A DNA stretch of 55,620 bases from Anaerolineae bacterium (lineage in GTDB: Bacteria; Chloroflexota; Anaerolineae; Anaerolineales; Villigracilaceae): positions 1 to 55,620 of the forward strand of contig JABGQT010000108.1 in assembly GCA_018648685.1 (NCBI GenBank), read 5' to 3'. Positions 32,378 to 41,154 of the stretch are shown here, in pieces. The number at the start of each line of letters is the position of its first letter. The first letter of the stretch is position 1. The notes under the pieces were generated by a model. The model was not told the origin of the DNA. It was given only the letters and a program-made list of their open reading frames with translations, and ran no database searches. The translations under genes were made by a program, and so were the position numbers.

Positions 32378-33040
32378 ATGAAAAAGAATATAGTCCCGAT
32401 CCTACTCCTTCTTGTTGTTGGCGTGGCTGCATACCTTGTTGTTCAATCAGTACAACAGAGTGCAAATCAGGCACAACAAGCCTTGGCCCCTCTCTCAGAC
32501 GCCAATAGAGCCATGCAGACGCAGGTTTCTCAGCTGATAAATCCCACTCCAACTATTGTTGCTGACCCGGTCACCATAATTAATGAAATACGCGCGTTAG
32601 CGCGCTTGGAGACGATTCAATATAATGAAACTCAGGTTGTGCATTTCGAAGATAAACAAGGGACATTTGGCTTTCTCTTCGGTACGAAATTCCTCGTGGT
32701 CGTACAGGGAACGGTTATTGCTGGAATAGATATGGAAAAAATTCAACCAGAAGATATGAGTTTAGAAAATAGCGTGTTATATGTAAATCTTCCCCCTGCT
32801 GAGGTTTTCATCACTGCGGTAGACAATAGCAAAACAGAGGCTTACACGGTTGAGCAGGGCTTAATGGCTGATATTGATCCAAACACGATAGTTGATACTC
32901 TCGAAGTAGGCGAAGACGCAATTTTAAAAGCTGCACTAGAAGATGGAATTTTGGACCTTGCGCAGAAAAATGCCGAAACTTATCTTGAAAAATTTTATAA
33001 TGCTCTAGGCTACGATAATGTGATTTTCCTAGATCCGTAG
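32378..33040 (+). CDS. DUF4230-family membrane-anchored protein
   Basis: A 220-residue protein with an N-terminal anchor helix (about residues 5-23), a Gln/Ala-rich coiled segment, and then a DUF4230-like domain: IINEIRALARLETIQYNE, a GTKFLVVVQGTVIAGIDM strand pair, LYVNLPPAEVF and a helical tail. The family function is unknown. The domain is predicted outside the membrane. Shine-Dalgarno AAGGAT precedes the ATG. It converges on the LipM-like gene with an 18-nt gap. Confidence 0.85.
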   Translation: MKKNIVPILLLLVVGVAAYLVVQSVQQSANQAQQALAPLSDANRAMQTQVSQLINPTPTIVADPVTIINEIRALARLETIQYNETQVVHFEDKQGTFGFLFGTKFLVVVQGTVIAGIDMEKIQPEDMSLENSVLYVNLPPAEVFITAVDNSKTEAYTVEQGLMADIDPNTIVDTLEVGEDAILKAALEDGILDLAQKNAETYLEKFYNALGYDNVIFLDP

Positions 33041-33058
33041 ACAATTCTCTACGCTTAT

Positions 33059-33874
33059 CTATATACGCTCAGTCCAATCTGGATGAGCGTATTTTTTTTG
33101 GATTAACTCATCTGTGCGTAAAATCTCAGAAGCCGATAACTTCCCCTCTTCTAACTGGATGTCTAAAACGGTCTCAAACGCGTGGATAAATGATTTGCTC
33201 GCTGCGTCCCAGCTAATTGCCCGCCCCAAAGCCGATTCCACTGTGGACGCGTGCGCCATCAGCTTTTGGGTGGCAATCTGGCGTGATACCCTATCGGGAA
33301 AGGATAGCGCTTCTGTCACGCGCCCTAAATCTCCCTTTAGGGGTAAAGAGCCATGTTGAAGCACCCCGTTGTTTTTTCGCGCTTGTGCGCTGCCAATCAG
33401 TTTCTTTCCGTTCACAGTAATCTCGTAAGCAGATGGTGTCTCGAAACACACAGGATTAGATTTAGCATTTTGATCCATTCTCTCTTCTTTCATTTCTACA
33501 TTGACCCCTAAAGATTTCAGTGCAAAAAGCAAAGCTTGGGCAAGATGTTGGTAGCTCTCTAATATAGATCCGCGGACATGCTGATTATGATTAGGAGCAA
33601 TAACAGAATATGTTAATTCATCGGTATGCAAAATCGCCCTTCCACCTGTTGCGCGGCGAACAAGGTACCAGCCTTTTTCTTTGAGTGTTTTTGTGTCTGC
33701 ATCTGAAAAGGGCTGGGAACGCCCCAGAGAAAGGCAGGGAGGGTCCCAGCTATAAAGGCGTAGCGTAGGAGGTGAATCGCCACGTACGATGTGCTCAAGC
33801 ATTGCTTCGTCTACTGCCATATTCCATGCCCCGGCAGCGGGGGGAGAAAGATATAATCGCCAAGATTCTGTCAT
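33059..33874 (-). CDS. Lipoyl/octanoyl transferase (LipM/LplA family)
   Basis: A 271-residue member of the biotin/lipoate ligase family. NMAVDEAML near residue 18, RRATGGRAILH near residue 73 and GKKLIGSAQARKNNGVLQHGS near residue 156 are the family motifs. A Cys in PVCFETPSAYE lies where octanoyltransferase LipM has its catalytic cysteine, so transfer of octanoyl from acyl carrier protein is favoured over lipoate ligation. The gene begins near a run of A/T with no clear Shine-Dalgarno. Divergent from the kinase operon. Confidence 0.85.
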   Translation of the reverse strand: MTESWRLYLSPPAAGAWNMAVDEAMLEHIVRGDSPPTLRLYSWDPPCLSLGRSQPFSDADTKTLKEKGWYLVRRATGGRAILHTDELTYSVIAPNHNQHVRGSILESYQHLAQALLFALKSLGVNVEMKEERMDQNAKSNPVCFETPSAYEITVNGKKLIGSAQARKNNGVLQHGSLPLKGDLGRVTEALSFPDRVSRQIATQKLMAHASTVESALGRAISWDAASKSFIHAFETVLDIQLEEGKLSASEILRTDELIQKKYAHPDWTERI

Positions 33875-34018
33875 TTTATTTTTTAAAGGTAGATGTTTTT
33901 TTTGAGAGAGTGCGAAAAAAAAGGAAGCATGTTGAAAGCAAGTGCGTTCCGAATATCTTGTTTATGTAAATTCTCTCTTAGAACAAACAAAAGTGCAAGG
34001 GGAGATATTTATGGGCAG

Positions 34019-34047
34019 TTGCAAATCCAGTCAGGGCGCACTATAAT
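34019..34047 (+). promoter_or_regulatory. Promoter of the kinase-phosphatase-FHA operon
   Basis: TTGCAA (34019-34024) and a perfect TATAAT (34042-34047) are 17 bp apart. The start would lie near 34054, upstream of both candidate kinase start codons. A second TATAAT (34071-34076) lacks a -35. The rest of the 295-nt gap upstream holds no recognised gene. Confidence 0.75.
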
Positions 34048-34169
34048 TCAGTATTCTTAGTTTACGAGATTATAATACGCGTAAGTGAGGCAATCTGGAT
34101 ACTAGAAAAGTTACACGTTCTGTTACAAAAGCTGTTGATGGTGAGACTTCGCGTCCTGCTCATCAGCAG

Positions 34170-35996
34170 TTGCAACCAGGTGTCACGCTGTCTGAGCGTT
34201 ATTTGATTCAAGAGATTGTCGGTCTTGGGGGAATGGGATCTGTGTATAGAGCACGTGATCTGCATTTTCCGAATGTGGTTAAACTTGTTGCTGTCAAAGA
34301 GATGGTTAACCTTGCGCCAGATCCGCAAGTGAGAAAGACTGTAGTTGAAAATTTTGAGCGTGAAGCGAATATTCTGGCAACGCTTACGCATCCTTCTATT
34401 CCCAGTATTTTTGATTATTTTTCTGGTGATGATCGTTCTTATTTGGTTTTAGAGTATGTGAATGGGAAAGATCTTGAGGCTGTCCTTAGAGATTCTGATG
34501 GCTTTATTTCGACGGCGCAAGTGATTGCCTGGGCAATTGAGCTATGTGATGTTTTGAGTTTTTTGCATACCCACAAGCCCGATAAAATCATTTTCCGTGA
34601 TATGAAGCCCTCTAATGTGATGATCGATAGCCGGGGACATATTGTGCTTGTTGATTTTGGCATTGCAAAGCAATTTCAGACAGGGCAAAAAGGAACGATG
34701 ATCGGCACAGAGGGTTATTCTCCGCCAGAACAATATAGAGGTGAGGCCACTCATCTCGCCGATATTTATGCCTTGGGTGCGACAGTTCATCATTTGCTAA
34801 CGAAAAGGGATCCGCGCTTGGAACCGCCTTTTTCTTTTGAAGAAAGACCTATTTCGGTCAGTAACTCAGATGTTTCTCCTGAAATCGAAGCTGTCGTTAA
34901 CAGAGCGCTTGAGTATGAACCTAAGGATCGTTTTCCTACCATAGATGAGATGAAAGAAGCCCTCATAGCTGCGGCACGGCAAACAGGATTGCTTTCAAAA
35001 ATACCCTCAGCAAAGGCCGCCCCCAATATTCAGACTGATGGGATTAAGCCACTTTGGAAATTTAAATGTGAAGATGAGATTCGCGGAACTCCCGCTTATT
35101 TTGATAATACAATTTATATTGGGTGCTATGACAACAATCTTTATGCGCTTGATGCCGCAGAAGGTGAGTTCAAGTGGAAATACCCCACTGACGGTGGTGT
35201 AGTATCTACGCCCGCTACTTCTGAAGGAAATGTTTTCTTTGGCTCAGAAGATCAGCGCTTACATGTTGTTAGCGCACGATCAGGAAAAATAATTTGGTCT
35301 CACTATGCAGAGGGACCAATTCGTTCTTCACCTCACATTGCAGAAGGTCATGTATTTGTTGGCTCTGATGATGGTTGTTTACATGCGGTCAATAGTGTTA
35401 CAGGGCGGGCAGTGTGGACATTTTCATCTGCTTCTGCGATTCGCTCGACACCTTTTGTTGCCAATGATTATATTTATGTAGGGTCTGAGAGTGGAGAGTT
35501 CTATTGCGTTGATTTTAAAGGCAAAGTTAAATGGCAATTTCGTTCGAAGCGCGGGATCACATCTTCTCCCTTTGTTACTGAGCATGCTGTTTATTTTACA
35601 TCGCTAGATGGCATGTTATATGCTTTGGATCCAAATAGTGGGTGGGCTCTTTGGAAATTTAGGTTAGGCAAGGGTTCTGTTTCTTCTCCTTGCATTTATG
35701 AGCATTTGATTTTCACTGGTGCGGCAGATGGATTTATCTATGCTATTGATTTGAAAACATCTAAAGAAACTTGGCGTTTTCGCACCGAACATCAAGTTAC
35801 GGGATCTCCGGTTATTTATAAAGATGCGCTTTATTGCACATCTATAGATGGACAACTTTATTGTTTAGATGCCCGCACCGGCCAATTGCGCTGGAAATTT
35901 GCAACGGAAGGACCAATCACTGGATCCCCTCTTGTATACGACGATATTGTTTATATAGGTTCTACAGACCATCAGGTCTATGCACTTCTAGCCTAA
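34170..35996 (+). CDS. Ser/Thr protein kinase with C-terminal PQQ propeller
   Basis: A Hanks-type kinase of 608 residues from TTG 34170. Kinase domain residues 11-270: GLGGMGSVYRARD loop, Lys43 in VAVKEM, catalytic FRDMKPSNV (Arg143, Asp144; the usual His is Phe), DFG at 162-164, GTEGYSPPEQY. From about residue 290 come about seven PQQ-like beta-propeller blades, each with Trp-Lys/Arg and YALD or similar. There is no membrane helix, so kinase and sensor are both cytoplasmic. Start uncertain: TTG 34170 has no Shine-Dalgarno, while the frame is open back to a CTG at 34095 (LDTRKVTRSVTKAVDG...) behind GTGAGG. First gene of a six-gene operon. Confidence 0.92.
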   Translation: MQPGVTLSERYLIQEIVGLGGMGSVYRARDLHFPNVVKLVAVKEMVNLAPDPQVRKTVVENFEREANILATLTHPSIPSIFDYFSGDDRSYLVLEYVNGKDLEAVLRDSDGFISTAQVIAWAIELCDVLSFLHTHKPDKIIFRDMKPSNVMIDSRGHIVLVDFGIAKQFQTGQKGTMIGTEGYSPPEQYRGEATHLADIYALGATVHHLLTKRDPRLEPPFSFEERPISVSNSDVSPEIEAVVNRALEYEPKDRFPTIDEMKEALIAAARQTGLLSKIPSAKAAPNIQTDGIKPLWKFKCEDEIRGTPAYFDNTIYIGCYDNNLYALDAAEGEFKWKYPTDGGVVSTPATSEGNVFFGSEDQRLHVVSARSGKIIWSHYAEGPIRSSPHIAEGHVFVGSDDGCLHAVNSVTGRAVWTFSSASAIRSTPFVANDYIYVGSESGEFYCVDFKGKVKWQFRSKRGITSSPFVTEHAVYFTSLDGMLYALDPNSGWALWKFRLGKGSVSSPCIYEHLIFTGAADGFIYAIDLKTSKETWRFRTEHQVTGSPVIYKDALYCTSIDGQLYCLDARTGQLRWKFATEGPITGSPLVYDDIVYIGSTDHQVYALLA

Positions 35997-36011
35997 AGCG
36001 AGGAGTTTTTT

Positions 36012-36944
36012 GTGTTCGATTCCATTAAGAAAATATTTAAAAAAGAAAAAACAGAAAGTGAAAAATCTCTCAATGTAGAAGATGCCGTTTTGCCAAACGA
36101 ATCTGAGACAATTCCTCTTTCTCCTGATCAGGTAGGGGATATTGTTGCAAGTCATGCGCTGCAATATGAGTTACAACATTTGGTAGCCGCGAGTGGGCAA
36201 TCTGTTGGTAAACAACGCGAACTTAACGAAGACAGCCTTATGGCCATCACGACTACTTTGGCGGGAAATGCAGGAAATACGCCTTTTGGATTATATATCG
36301 TTGCCGATGGTATGGGCGGGCACCAATATGGGGAAGTTGCCAGCAACACTGCGATGCGGACTTTCGGCGGGTATATCATGCGAAAGTTTCATTCCTATCT
36401 TTTCTCTTTGCCCACTACACCTCTGGACGAATCTCTTCAGGATTTGATGCTTACGGGCGTTTCTCAAGCGCAGGAGGCGATTCAGCGAGAAGCCCCAGGG
36501 AGTGGAACCACGCTCACTGCAGCACTCGTTGTAGGTCAGCAAGTTAGCATAGCGCATGTGGGCGATAGTCGTGCTTATGCAGTATATCCAGATGGACGTT
36601 TTGATCTGATCTCTCGCGACCATTCTCTCGTTGGTCGGCTTGAAGAGTTGGGGCAAATCACTGCTGAAGAAGCAGAAAATCACCCGCAAAAAAATGTTCT
36701 CTATCGCGCTTTGGGACAAGGCGAAGTCCTTGAGCCAGATCTTTTTACCCTTCCTTTCCCTCAAAAAGGAACGCTAATGCTCTGTAGTGACGGGCTTTGG
36801 GGAGTGCTTAGTGAGAAAGATATGCATAAAGCGATGAGCGAAGCGGATACGCTGGAACGCGCTTGCCAAAATCTTGTTAATGCGGCAAACGCAGCCGGCG
36901 GTCCCGATAATATTTCTGTTGTTCTTGTAAAAATGATAGGATAA
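36012..36944 (+). CDS. PP2C-type Ser/Thr phosphatase
   Basis: A 310-residue protein. After about 60 variable residues comes the PP2C fold: GKQRELNEDS near residue 66, VADGMGGHQYGEVAS, GSGTTLTAALV, HVGDSRAY, LMLCSDGLWGVL and GGPDNISVVLV. All metal-binding Asp motifs are intact. It removes phosphate from Ser/Thr and is the natural opponent of the kinase 15 nt upstream. The start is GTG behind GAGGAG. No membrane helix is seen. Confidence 0.95.
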   Translation: MFDSIKKIFKKEKTESEKSLNVEDAVLPNESETIPLSPDQVGDIVASHALQYELQHLVAASGQSVGKQRELNEDSLMAITTTLAGNAGNTPFGLYIVADGMGGHQYGEVASNTAMRTFGGYIMRKFHSYLFSLPTTPLDESLQDLMLTGVSQAQEAIQREAPGSGTTLTAALVVGQQVSIAHVGDSRAYAVYPDGRFDLISRDHSLVGRLEELGQITAEEAENHPQKNVLYRALGQGEVLEPDLFTLPFPQKGTLMLCSDGLWGVLSEKDMHKAMSEADTLERACQNLVNAANAAGGPDNISVVLVKMIG

Positions 36945-36946
36945 CT

Positions 36947-38416
36947 TTGCCTGACTATTATGCTCTTTTAGGCATCTTTAGAGATGCAACACAAGAAGAA
37001 ATTAAGCGAGCCTATTTCGAGGCGGCGCAGCGTTTGCATCCTGATAAGAACGAAGCCCCTGGTGAAACAGAGATTTTTTTAGATGTTCAACAGGCTTACG
37101 ATGTTTTATCGAATCCTGAAAAACGTATTGAATACGATAAAACATTATCACCTGAAGAAAAGATATTATCCCCCATTGTTCAGCGTGTTTTTTATTCTCG
37201 TGAAAGCCTTGTACGCTTAGGGGAAACACAGTTAATTTACGCCCTTCTTGAGTGGAAGGCGCGTAAAAATGACGATGAAGTCGTTTCTCCACCTCTAAAT
37301 ATCTGCCTGGTTTTAGATAATTCTACATCTATGAAAGGGCAAAATATAGAAATGGTTAAAGCTGCGGCTATTCATCTTATGCGCAGCTTAAGACCGCAAG
37401 ATATTTTTAGTGTCGTCACTTTTAGCGATCGTGCAGAAGTTTTGATCCCAGCTTCGTTGCAGAGTGAGCCTAGAAGAATGGAAACGAAAATTCGCATGCT
37501 CGTTCCTTCTGGTGGAACTGAAATATTACAAGGATTACAAACTGGTCTCAACGAAGTCCGTAGAAATCTTTCCTCAGAGAGGGTTAATCATATCGTTCTC
37601 TTAACAGACGGACAGACCTACGGAGATGAAGAAGAAACCTTGGCTTTGGCTGATGAAGCCGAAAGCATGGGGGTTGGTATAAGTGGTTTAGGTGTGGGGA
37701 AAGATTGGAATGATGAATTTCTTGATAAATTAGCAGAAAAAACAGGAAGTAGCAGCCGCTATATTGCTGAGCCGCAAGAAATACGAGTTTTTCTAGAAGA
37801 AAAATTTAGACAACTTGCAAAAGTTTTTGCTGAAAACCTAACGCTAGAACTTCAAACCCCGCCTCAAGTTGAGCTAAGCTATATCTTCCGATTACAGCCT
37901 AATGCAGCGCATCTAAGCTTTGAAAAGAAAATACAACTAGGTATGATCTTAAGAGATCAGCCTTTGGGATTGCTACTTGAGTTTCAGGTTCACCCCGATG
38001 TTGTAATAAAAGACGAAGTAGAGTTACTTGCCGGAACGCTTAAGTTTGAAATACCCTCCCAGTCTTCACTTTCTCAACCCATGCGTGTTCGCATATCACG
38101 AAATGTTACAGAGGTAGCTAGTCTTGAGCCTCCATCTCCGACCCTCGTGCACGCTCTTGCTAATTTGAATTTATACAGAATGCAAGAGACAGCACAAGAA
38201 GAAGCCGCTCAAGGGAAGTATAATGAAGCCTCACGTCGTTTACAACATCTAGCCACTCATCTTCTTTCTCATGGGGAGCGGAGTATGGCAAAGACAGTTT
38301 TATTAGAGGCTGAGAACTTACAACAGGAAGAGAGTTTTTCAGAAGAAGGTCGTAAGAATATGAAATATGGCACGCGAGCATTGCTTCTGCCAGCAGGAAA
38401 AGGAAAAGAATCATGA
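36947..38416 (+). CDS. J-domain plus von Willebrand A protein
   Basis: A 489-residue protein starting with TTG two bases after the phosphatase stop. Residues 3-66 form a DnaJ domain with the HPD motif at 31-33. Residues about 115-290 form a VWA domain with the MIDAS set DNSTS (Asp124, Ser126, Ser128), Thr191 in SGGTEI and Asp221 in LTDGQT. The C-terminal part has a beta region and a helical region resembling VWA-associated chaperone scaffolds. J-domains recruit Hsp70 and VWA domains bind partners through metal, so this protein may remodel complexes in response to phosphorylation. J-domain/VWA fusion is unusual. Confidence 0.92.
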   Translation: MPDYYALLGIFRDATQEEIKRAYFEAAQRLHPDKNEAPGETEIFLDVQQAYDVLSNPEKRIEYDKTLSPEEKILSPIVQRVFYSRESLVRLGETQLIYALLEWKARKNDDEVVSPPLNICLVLDNSTSMKGQNIEMVKAAAIHLMRSLRPQDIFSVVTFSDRAEVLIPASLQSEPRRMETKIRMLVPSGGTEILQGLQTGLNEVRRNLSSERVNHIVLLTDGQTYGDEEETLALADEAESMGVGISGLGVGKDWNDEFLDKLAEKTGSSSRYIAEPQEIRVFLEEKFRQLAKVFAENLTLELQTPPQVELSYIFRLQPNAAHLSFEKKIQLGMILRDQPLGLLLEFQVHPDVVIKDEVELLAGTLKFEIPSQSSLSQPMRVRISRNVTEVASLEPPSPTLVHALANLNLYRMQETAQEEAAQGKYNEASRRLQHLATHLLSHGERSMAKTVLLEAENLQQEESFSEEGRKNMKYGTRALLLPAGKGKES

Positions 38417-38919
38417 TAATGTGTCCATCTTGTCAGCACCAAGAGGTTGAGGGAGCTTTGTTTTGTAGCAATTGCGGCGCACAATTGCATACGGAAAGTT
38501 TAATAACACAAAATATCCATACGAATGGGATCAGGAAAGAAGCTTTAAAAGCTATACCACAGGGACAAAAGAAAGCACTGGCTACGGGAACTCTGAGCCT
38601 TCAGCTTCTAGATGGTGGTCATCTTTTGCCTCTTGCAGATCGAAATGAGTTTACGATGGGGCGTGTTAGTGACGGGCAAACTATTATGCCAGATATTGAC
38701 CTTACACCATATCAAGCATATGAAAATGGTGTCTCGCGCTTGCACGCAGTCTTAAAGAAAAGCAAAGAGAGAGTGATCATTATGGATTTAGGCTCTTCCA
38801 ACGGCACATATGTTAATGGCGTTCGGCTAAAACCAGAGAACGAATATCCTCTATCTCATGGCAATATCATTTCTTTGGGGAAATTAAAAATCCAATTTCT
38901 TATGCAAGCTACAAAATAA
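38413..38919 (+). CDS. Zinc-ribbon plus FHA-domain protein
   Basis: A 168-residue protein. Residues 4-21 are a zinc ribbon (CPSC and CSNC, 10 residues apart). From about residue 70 an FHA domain follows with MGRVSDG, SRLHAVL and DLGSSNGTYVNGVRL, the phosphothreonine-binding residues. FHA domains read the marks made by Hanks kinases, so this is the likely reader of the kinase at 34170. The start overlaps the preceding stop (ATGA); ATG 38419 is an alternative. Confidence 0.93.
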   Translation: MIMCPSCQHQEVEGALFCSNCGAQLHTESLITQNIHTNGIRKEALKAIPQGQKKALATGTLSLQLLDGGHLLPLADRNEFTMGRVSDGQTIMPDIDLTPYQAYENGVSRLHAVLKKSKERVIIMDLGSSNGTYVNGVRLKPENEYPLSHGNIISLGKLKIQFLMQATK

Positions 38920-38930
38920 GGAAGGTTCTA

Positions 38931-39173
38931 ATGGCTTACGGTGTTATTTTACATGTCTCAGGTGAAATTCCAATTTTTGGCGAAATTGAAGAATTACCAA
39001 GTCCTTCAGATACGCTCATTACAGTTAGTAACCCTCGTTCTCGCGAAGGAAAAGACCTTCACTACCTTCAGAACGAAGTTGTACAGGTAATTTGGCCTAT
39101 CGAAAAACTTAACTTCATCGAGATCATGCCCAGCGATGATGATGAGCAAATTATCAGCTTTGTGAGAGAATAA
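38931..39173 (+). CDS. 80-residue acidic protein of unknown function
   Basis: A small soluble protein, beta-rich by pattern ([18 protein letters not shown]) with an acidic C-terminus ([11 protein letters not shown]). It has an AAGGAAGG Shine-Dalgarno and lies between the FHA gene (11 nt) and the response regulator (1 nt). No family was recognised. Its fixed place in the operon suggests it works with the kinase, FHA or regulator, for example as an adaptor. Confidence 0.78.
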   Translation: MAYGVILHVSGEIPIFGEIEELPSPSDTLITVSNPRSREGKDLHYLQNEVVQVIWPIEKLNFIEIMPSDDDEQIISFVRE

Positions 39174-39174
39174 G

Positions 39175-39897
39175 ATGACAAAAGAGTTTGCCCGTAGAAG
39201 AATCTTGATCGTTGACGATGAAGAGCGAATGGTAAGATTTATTCGCTTAAATCTTGAGCATGATGGCTTTCTTGTTAGCGAAGCTTTTAATGGCAGGGAA
39301 GCGCTCCAGCAGTTGCGCGATGTTTCTCCCGATCTTATTTTGCTTGATGTAATGATGCCAGAATTGGATGGATTTGAAGTTTTGCAGATGGTGCGTGAAA
39401 CGAGCAAGGTGCCTGTTTTGATGCTTACCGCTAAAGGAGAAGAAGACGATCGCGTACGTGGTTTGGAATTGGGTGCCGACGACTACATCACCAAGCCCTT
39501 TAGCCCGCGCGAAATGGTCAGCCGCGTAAAGGCCGTTTTGCGGCGCACAGAATCGTCGAGTGGCTCCACACACGGTCTTATTGAAGTAGATGATCGACTG
39601 AGAATGGATTTTGATCGTAGAGAAATTTGGCTCGAAGGCGAGATCATTAAATTGCGCCCCACAGAATATCGGCTGCTTTATCATCTGGTCCAGAATGCAG
39701 GTTGGGTGGTAACGCACGATCAGTTATTGACGAAAGTATGGGGGTACGAATATCGTGATGAGCCGCATTATGTGCGCCTTTATATTAACTATTTGCGCAA
39801 AAAATTAGAAGAAGACCCCGCAAATCCGAAGTATATTCTGACGGAGCGAGGAGTTGGTTATAGGTTTGTTGATTTTCGGAGAGAAGATGTTTCTTAG
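39175..39897 (+). CDS. OmpR-family response regulator
   Basis: A 240-residue regulator. Receiver domain residues 8-125: acid pocket VDDEE, phospho-acceptor Asp58 in [11 protein letters not shown], Thr in LTAKG, Lys in TKPF. Winged-helix domain from about 140: [17 protein letters not shown] and LTKVWGYEY...[12 protein letters not shown], then RGVGYRF. There is no histidine kinase beside it, so it may be an orphan fed by another kinase or by the Ser/Thr kinase. It begins one base after the 80-residue gene. Confidence 0.95.
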   Translation: MTKEFARRRILIVDDEERMVRFIRLNLEHDGFLVSEAFNGREALQQLRDVSPDLILLDVMMPELDGFEVLQMVRETSKVPVLMLTAKGEEDDRVRGLELGADDYITKPFSPREMVSRVKAVLRRTESSSGSTHGLIEVDDRLRMDFDRREIWLEGEIIKLRPTEYRLLYHLVQNAGWVVTHDQLLTKVWGYEYRDEPHYVRLYINYLRKKLEEDPANPKYILTERGVGYRFVDFRREDVS

Positions 39898-39953
39898 CAG
39901 GAATATCTTGATGAAGCCCTCAGCAAGATAAGGTCAAGTGTGATGCGAAAATG

Positions 39954-39993
39954 AGGATGACAGGCGGTGAGCGAACCTCTTGTCATCCTTTCT
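39954..39993 (+). terminator. Hairpin after the kinase operon
   Basis: AGGATGACA pairs with TGTCATCCT, with further partial pairing (GGCGGT/ACCTCT) inside, followed by TTTCTT. It lies 56 nt behind the OmpR-type gene and separates it from the NarL-type gene. The ATGACA/TGTCAT core also resembles a common dispersed repeat. Confidence 0.5.
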
Positions 39994-40039
39994 TCTCTGC
40001 ACTATACTTCTGACCTATCTCGGAGTTATTGGAGAAAGT

Positions 40040-40699
40040 ATGGCAAAAAAACGTATTATATTAGTAGACGATCACGAAGTCGTTCGTGTTGGATTAAAAA
40101 CTTTATTGGAGCGACATCCTGAGTATGAAGTTGTAGGGGAGGCTGGTTCTGCACGTGAAGCAATAGAGAAGACAGAGAACCTTCAGCCAGACGTGGTGGT
40201 GATGGATATTCGTTTGCCCGGTGTTTCGGGAATTGATGCTTGTGAAGAGATCGTAAAGCGTTTTCCTGACACAAAAGTGCTTATGCTGACTTCTTATGCT
40301 GAGGATGAAATGCTTTTCTCGGCGATTCGGGCAGGAGCTTCTGGCTATGTTTTGAAACAAATCGGTAGCGAAGATTTGGTAAAAGCTCTTGAATCCGTAG
40401 GAAGCGGGGAAGGGTTGCTTGACCCAGCAGTGACGCAACGGGTCTTCCAAGAGGTGCGCCGTGCTGTGCGCGAAGAAGAGGCTTCAGCTTTTGCAGATTT
40501 AAGCCAGCAGGAAAAACATGTTTTGCAATTGGTTTCAGAGGGGAAGACAAATCGTGAAATAGCAAAGGCTCTTTTCCTTGGTGAAGGAACTGTACGTAAT
40601 TATGTAAGTAGCATCCTTTCAAAATTAGGTGTAAATAATCGTGCAGAAGCAGCTGCTTATGCGGTGGAGCACTCTTTGAAAGAGTATATTGATCTGTAG
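40040..40699 (+). CDS. NarL/FixJ-family response regulator
   Basis: A 219-residue regulator. The receiver has VDDHE at residues 9-13, Asp56 in VMDIRLPG, Thr in LTSYAED and Lys in LKQIG. The LuxR-type HTH at about 150-210 reads [21 protein letters not shown] then [20 protein letters not shown]. The style resembles DevR/DosR. The ATG at 40040 has a GGAG Shine-Dalgarno; the frame open to 39980 runs through a hairpin and is rejected. No cognate sensor kinase is adjacent. Confidence 0.94.
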   Translation: MAKKRIILVDDHEVVRVGLKTLLERHPEYEVVGEAGSAREAIEKTENLQPDVVVMDIRLPGVSGIDACEEIVKRFPDTKVLMLTSYAEDEMLFSAIRAGASGYVLKQIGSEDLVKALESVGSGEGLLDPAVTQRVFQEVRRAVREEEASAFADLSQQEKHVLQLVSEGKTNREIAKALFLGEGTVRNYVSSILSKLGVNNRAEAAAYAVEHSLKEYIDL

Positions 40700-40717
40700 G
40701 AAAAATTTAAAAAATAG

Positions 40718-40749
40718 AGCCTAAGGGTTTTGCCTTTAGGCTTTTTTTG
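40718..40749. terminator. Bidirectional intrinsic terminator
   Basis: Stem AGCCTAAGGG / CCTTTAGGCT (one G-U pair), loop TTTTG, followed by a run of seven T on the plus strand and T-rich on the other side. It ends both the NarL-type gene and dgkA. Confidence 0.85.
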
Positions 40750-40770
40750 TTTAATGCCGGGTTTTCTTTT

Positions 40771-41154
40771 TTATTGCAAGTACAGGGCGATTTTTTTCCA
40801 TAGTGGTGGCCCAAGGATAAGCAGTCCAATTAAAATGGATGTGAGTGCAGCGATAAGCACTGCGGCTGCCCCTACATCTTTTCCTGCTTTGGCTAATGGG
40901 TTTTCTTCCGGGCTAGCGAGATCAACAATACTCTCGATGGCTGTGTTGAAGAACTCTGCTGCCCAAACCATGACAATGGCAAGGAGCAAGACCGCCCAAT
41001 CCCGTGCGGAGAGATGGAGCCAAAAAGCGAGGGGGATAATCAGCACGGTAACGAATGCGTGTATCCATGCGTTTGGTTCGTTTCGAAGTACGTATGCCCA
41101 ACCTTGAAATGCATAAGCAAAGGAGCGTAGGCGGGCTTTGAGGAAATTACTCAT
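40771..41154 (-). CDS. dgkA: DgkA-family membrane kinase (diacylglycerol or undecaprenol kinase)
   Basis: A 127-residue membrane protein with three helices. The hallmark FFNTAIESIVDLASPE and NPLAKAGKDVGAAAVL segments are present. In Gram-positive-type organisms this family phosphorylates undecaprenol rather than diacylglycerol, feeding lipid carrier for cell wall synthesis, which suits its place beside ybeY and pgpH. The start overlaps the ybeY stop by four bases. Confidence 0.93.
   Translation of the reverse strand: MSNFLKARLRSFAYAFQGWAYVLRNEPNAWIHAFVTVLIIPLAFWLHLSARDWAVLLLAIVMVWAAEFFNTAIESIVDLASPEENPLAKAGKDVGAAAVLIAALTSILIGLLILGPPLWKKIALYLQ

Noticed and set aside
34011..34046. 11-codon frame ATG...TAA behind GGGGAG as a leader peptide
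   Set aside because: It spans the promoter elements of the kinase operon, so it would not be transcribed from that promoter.
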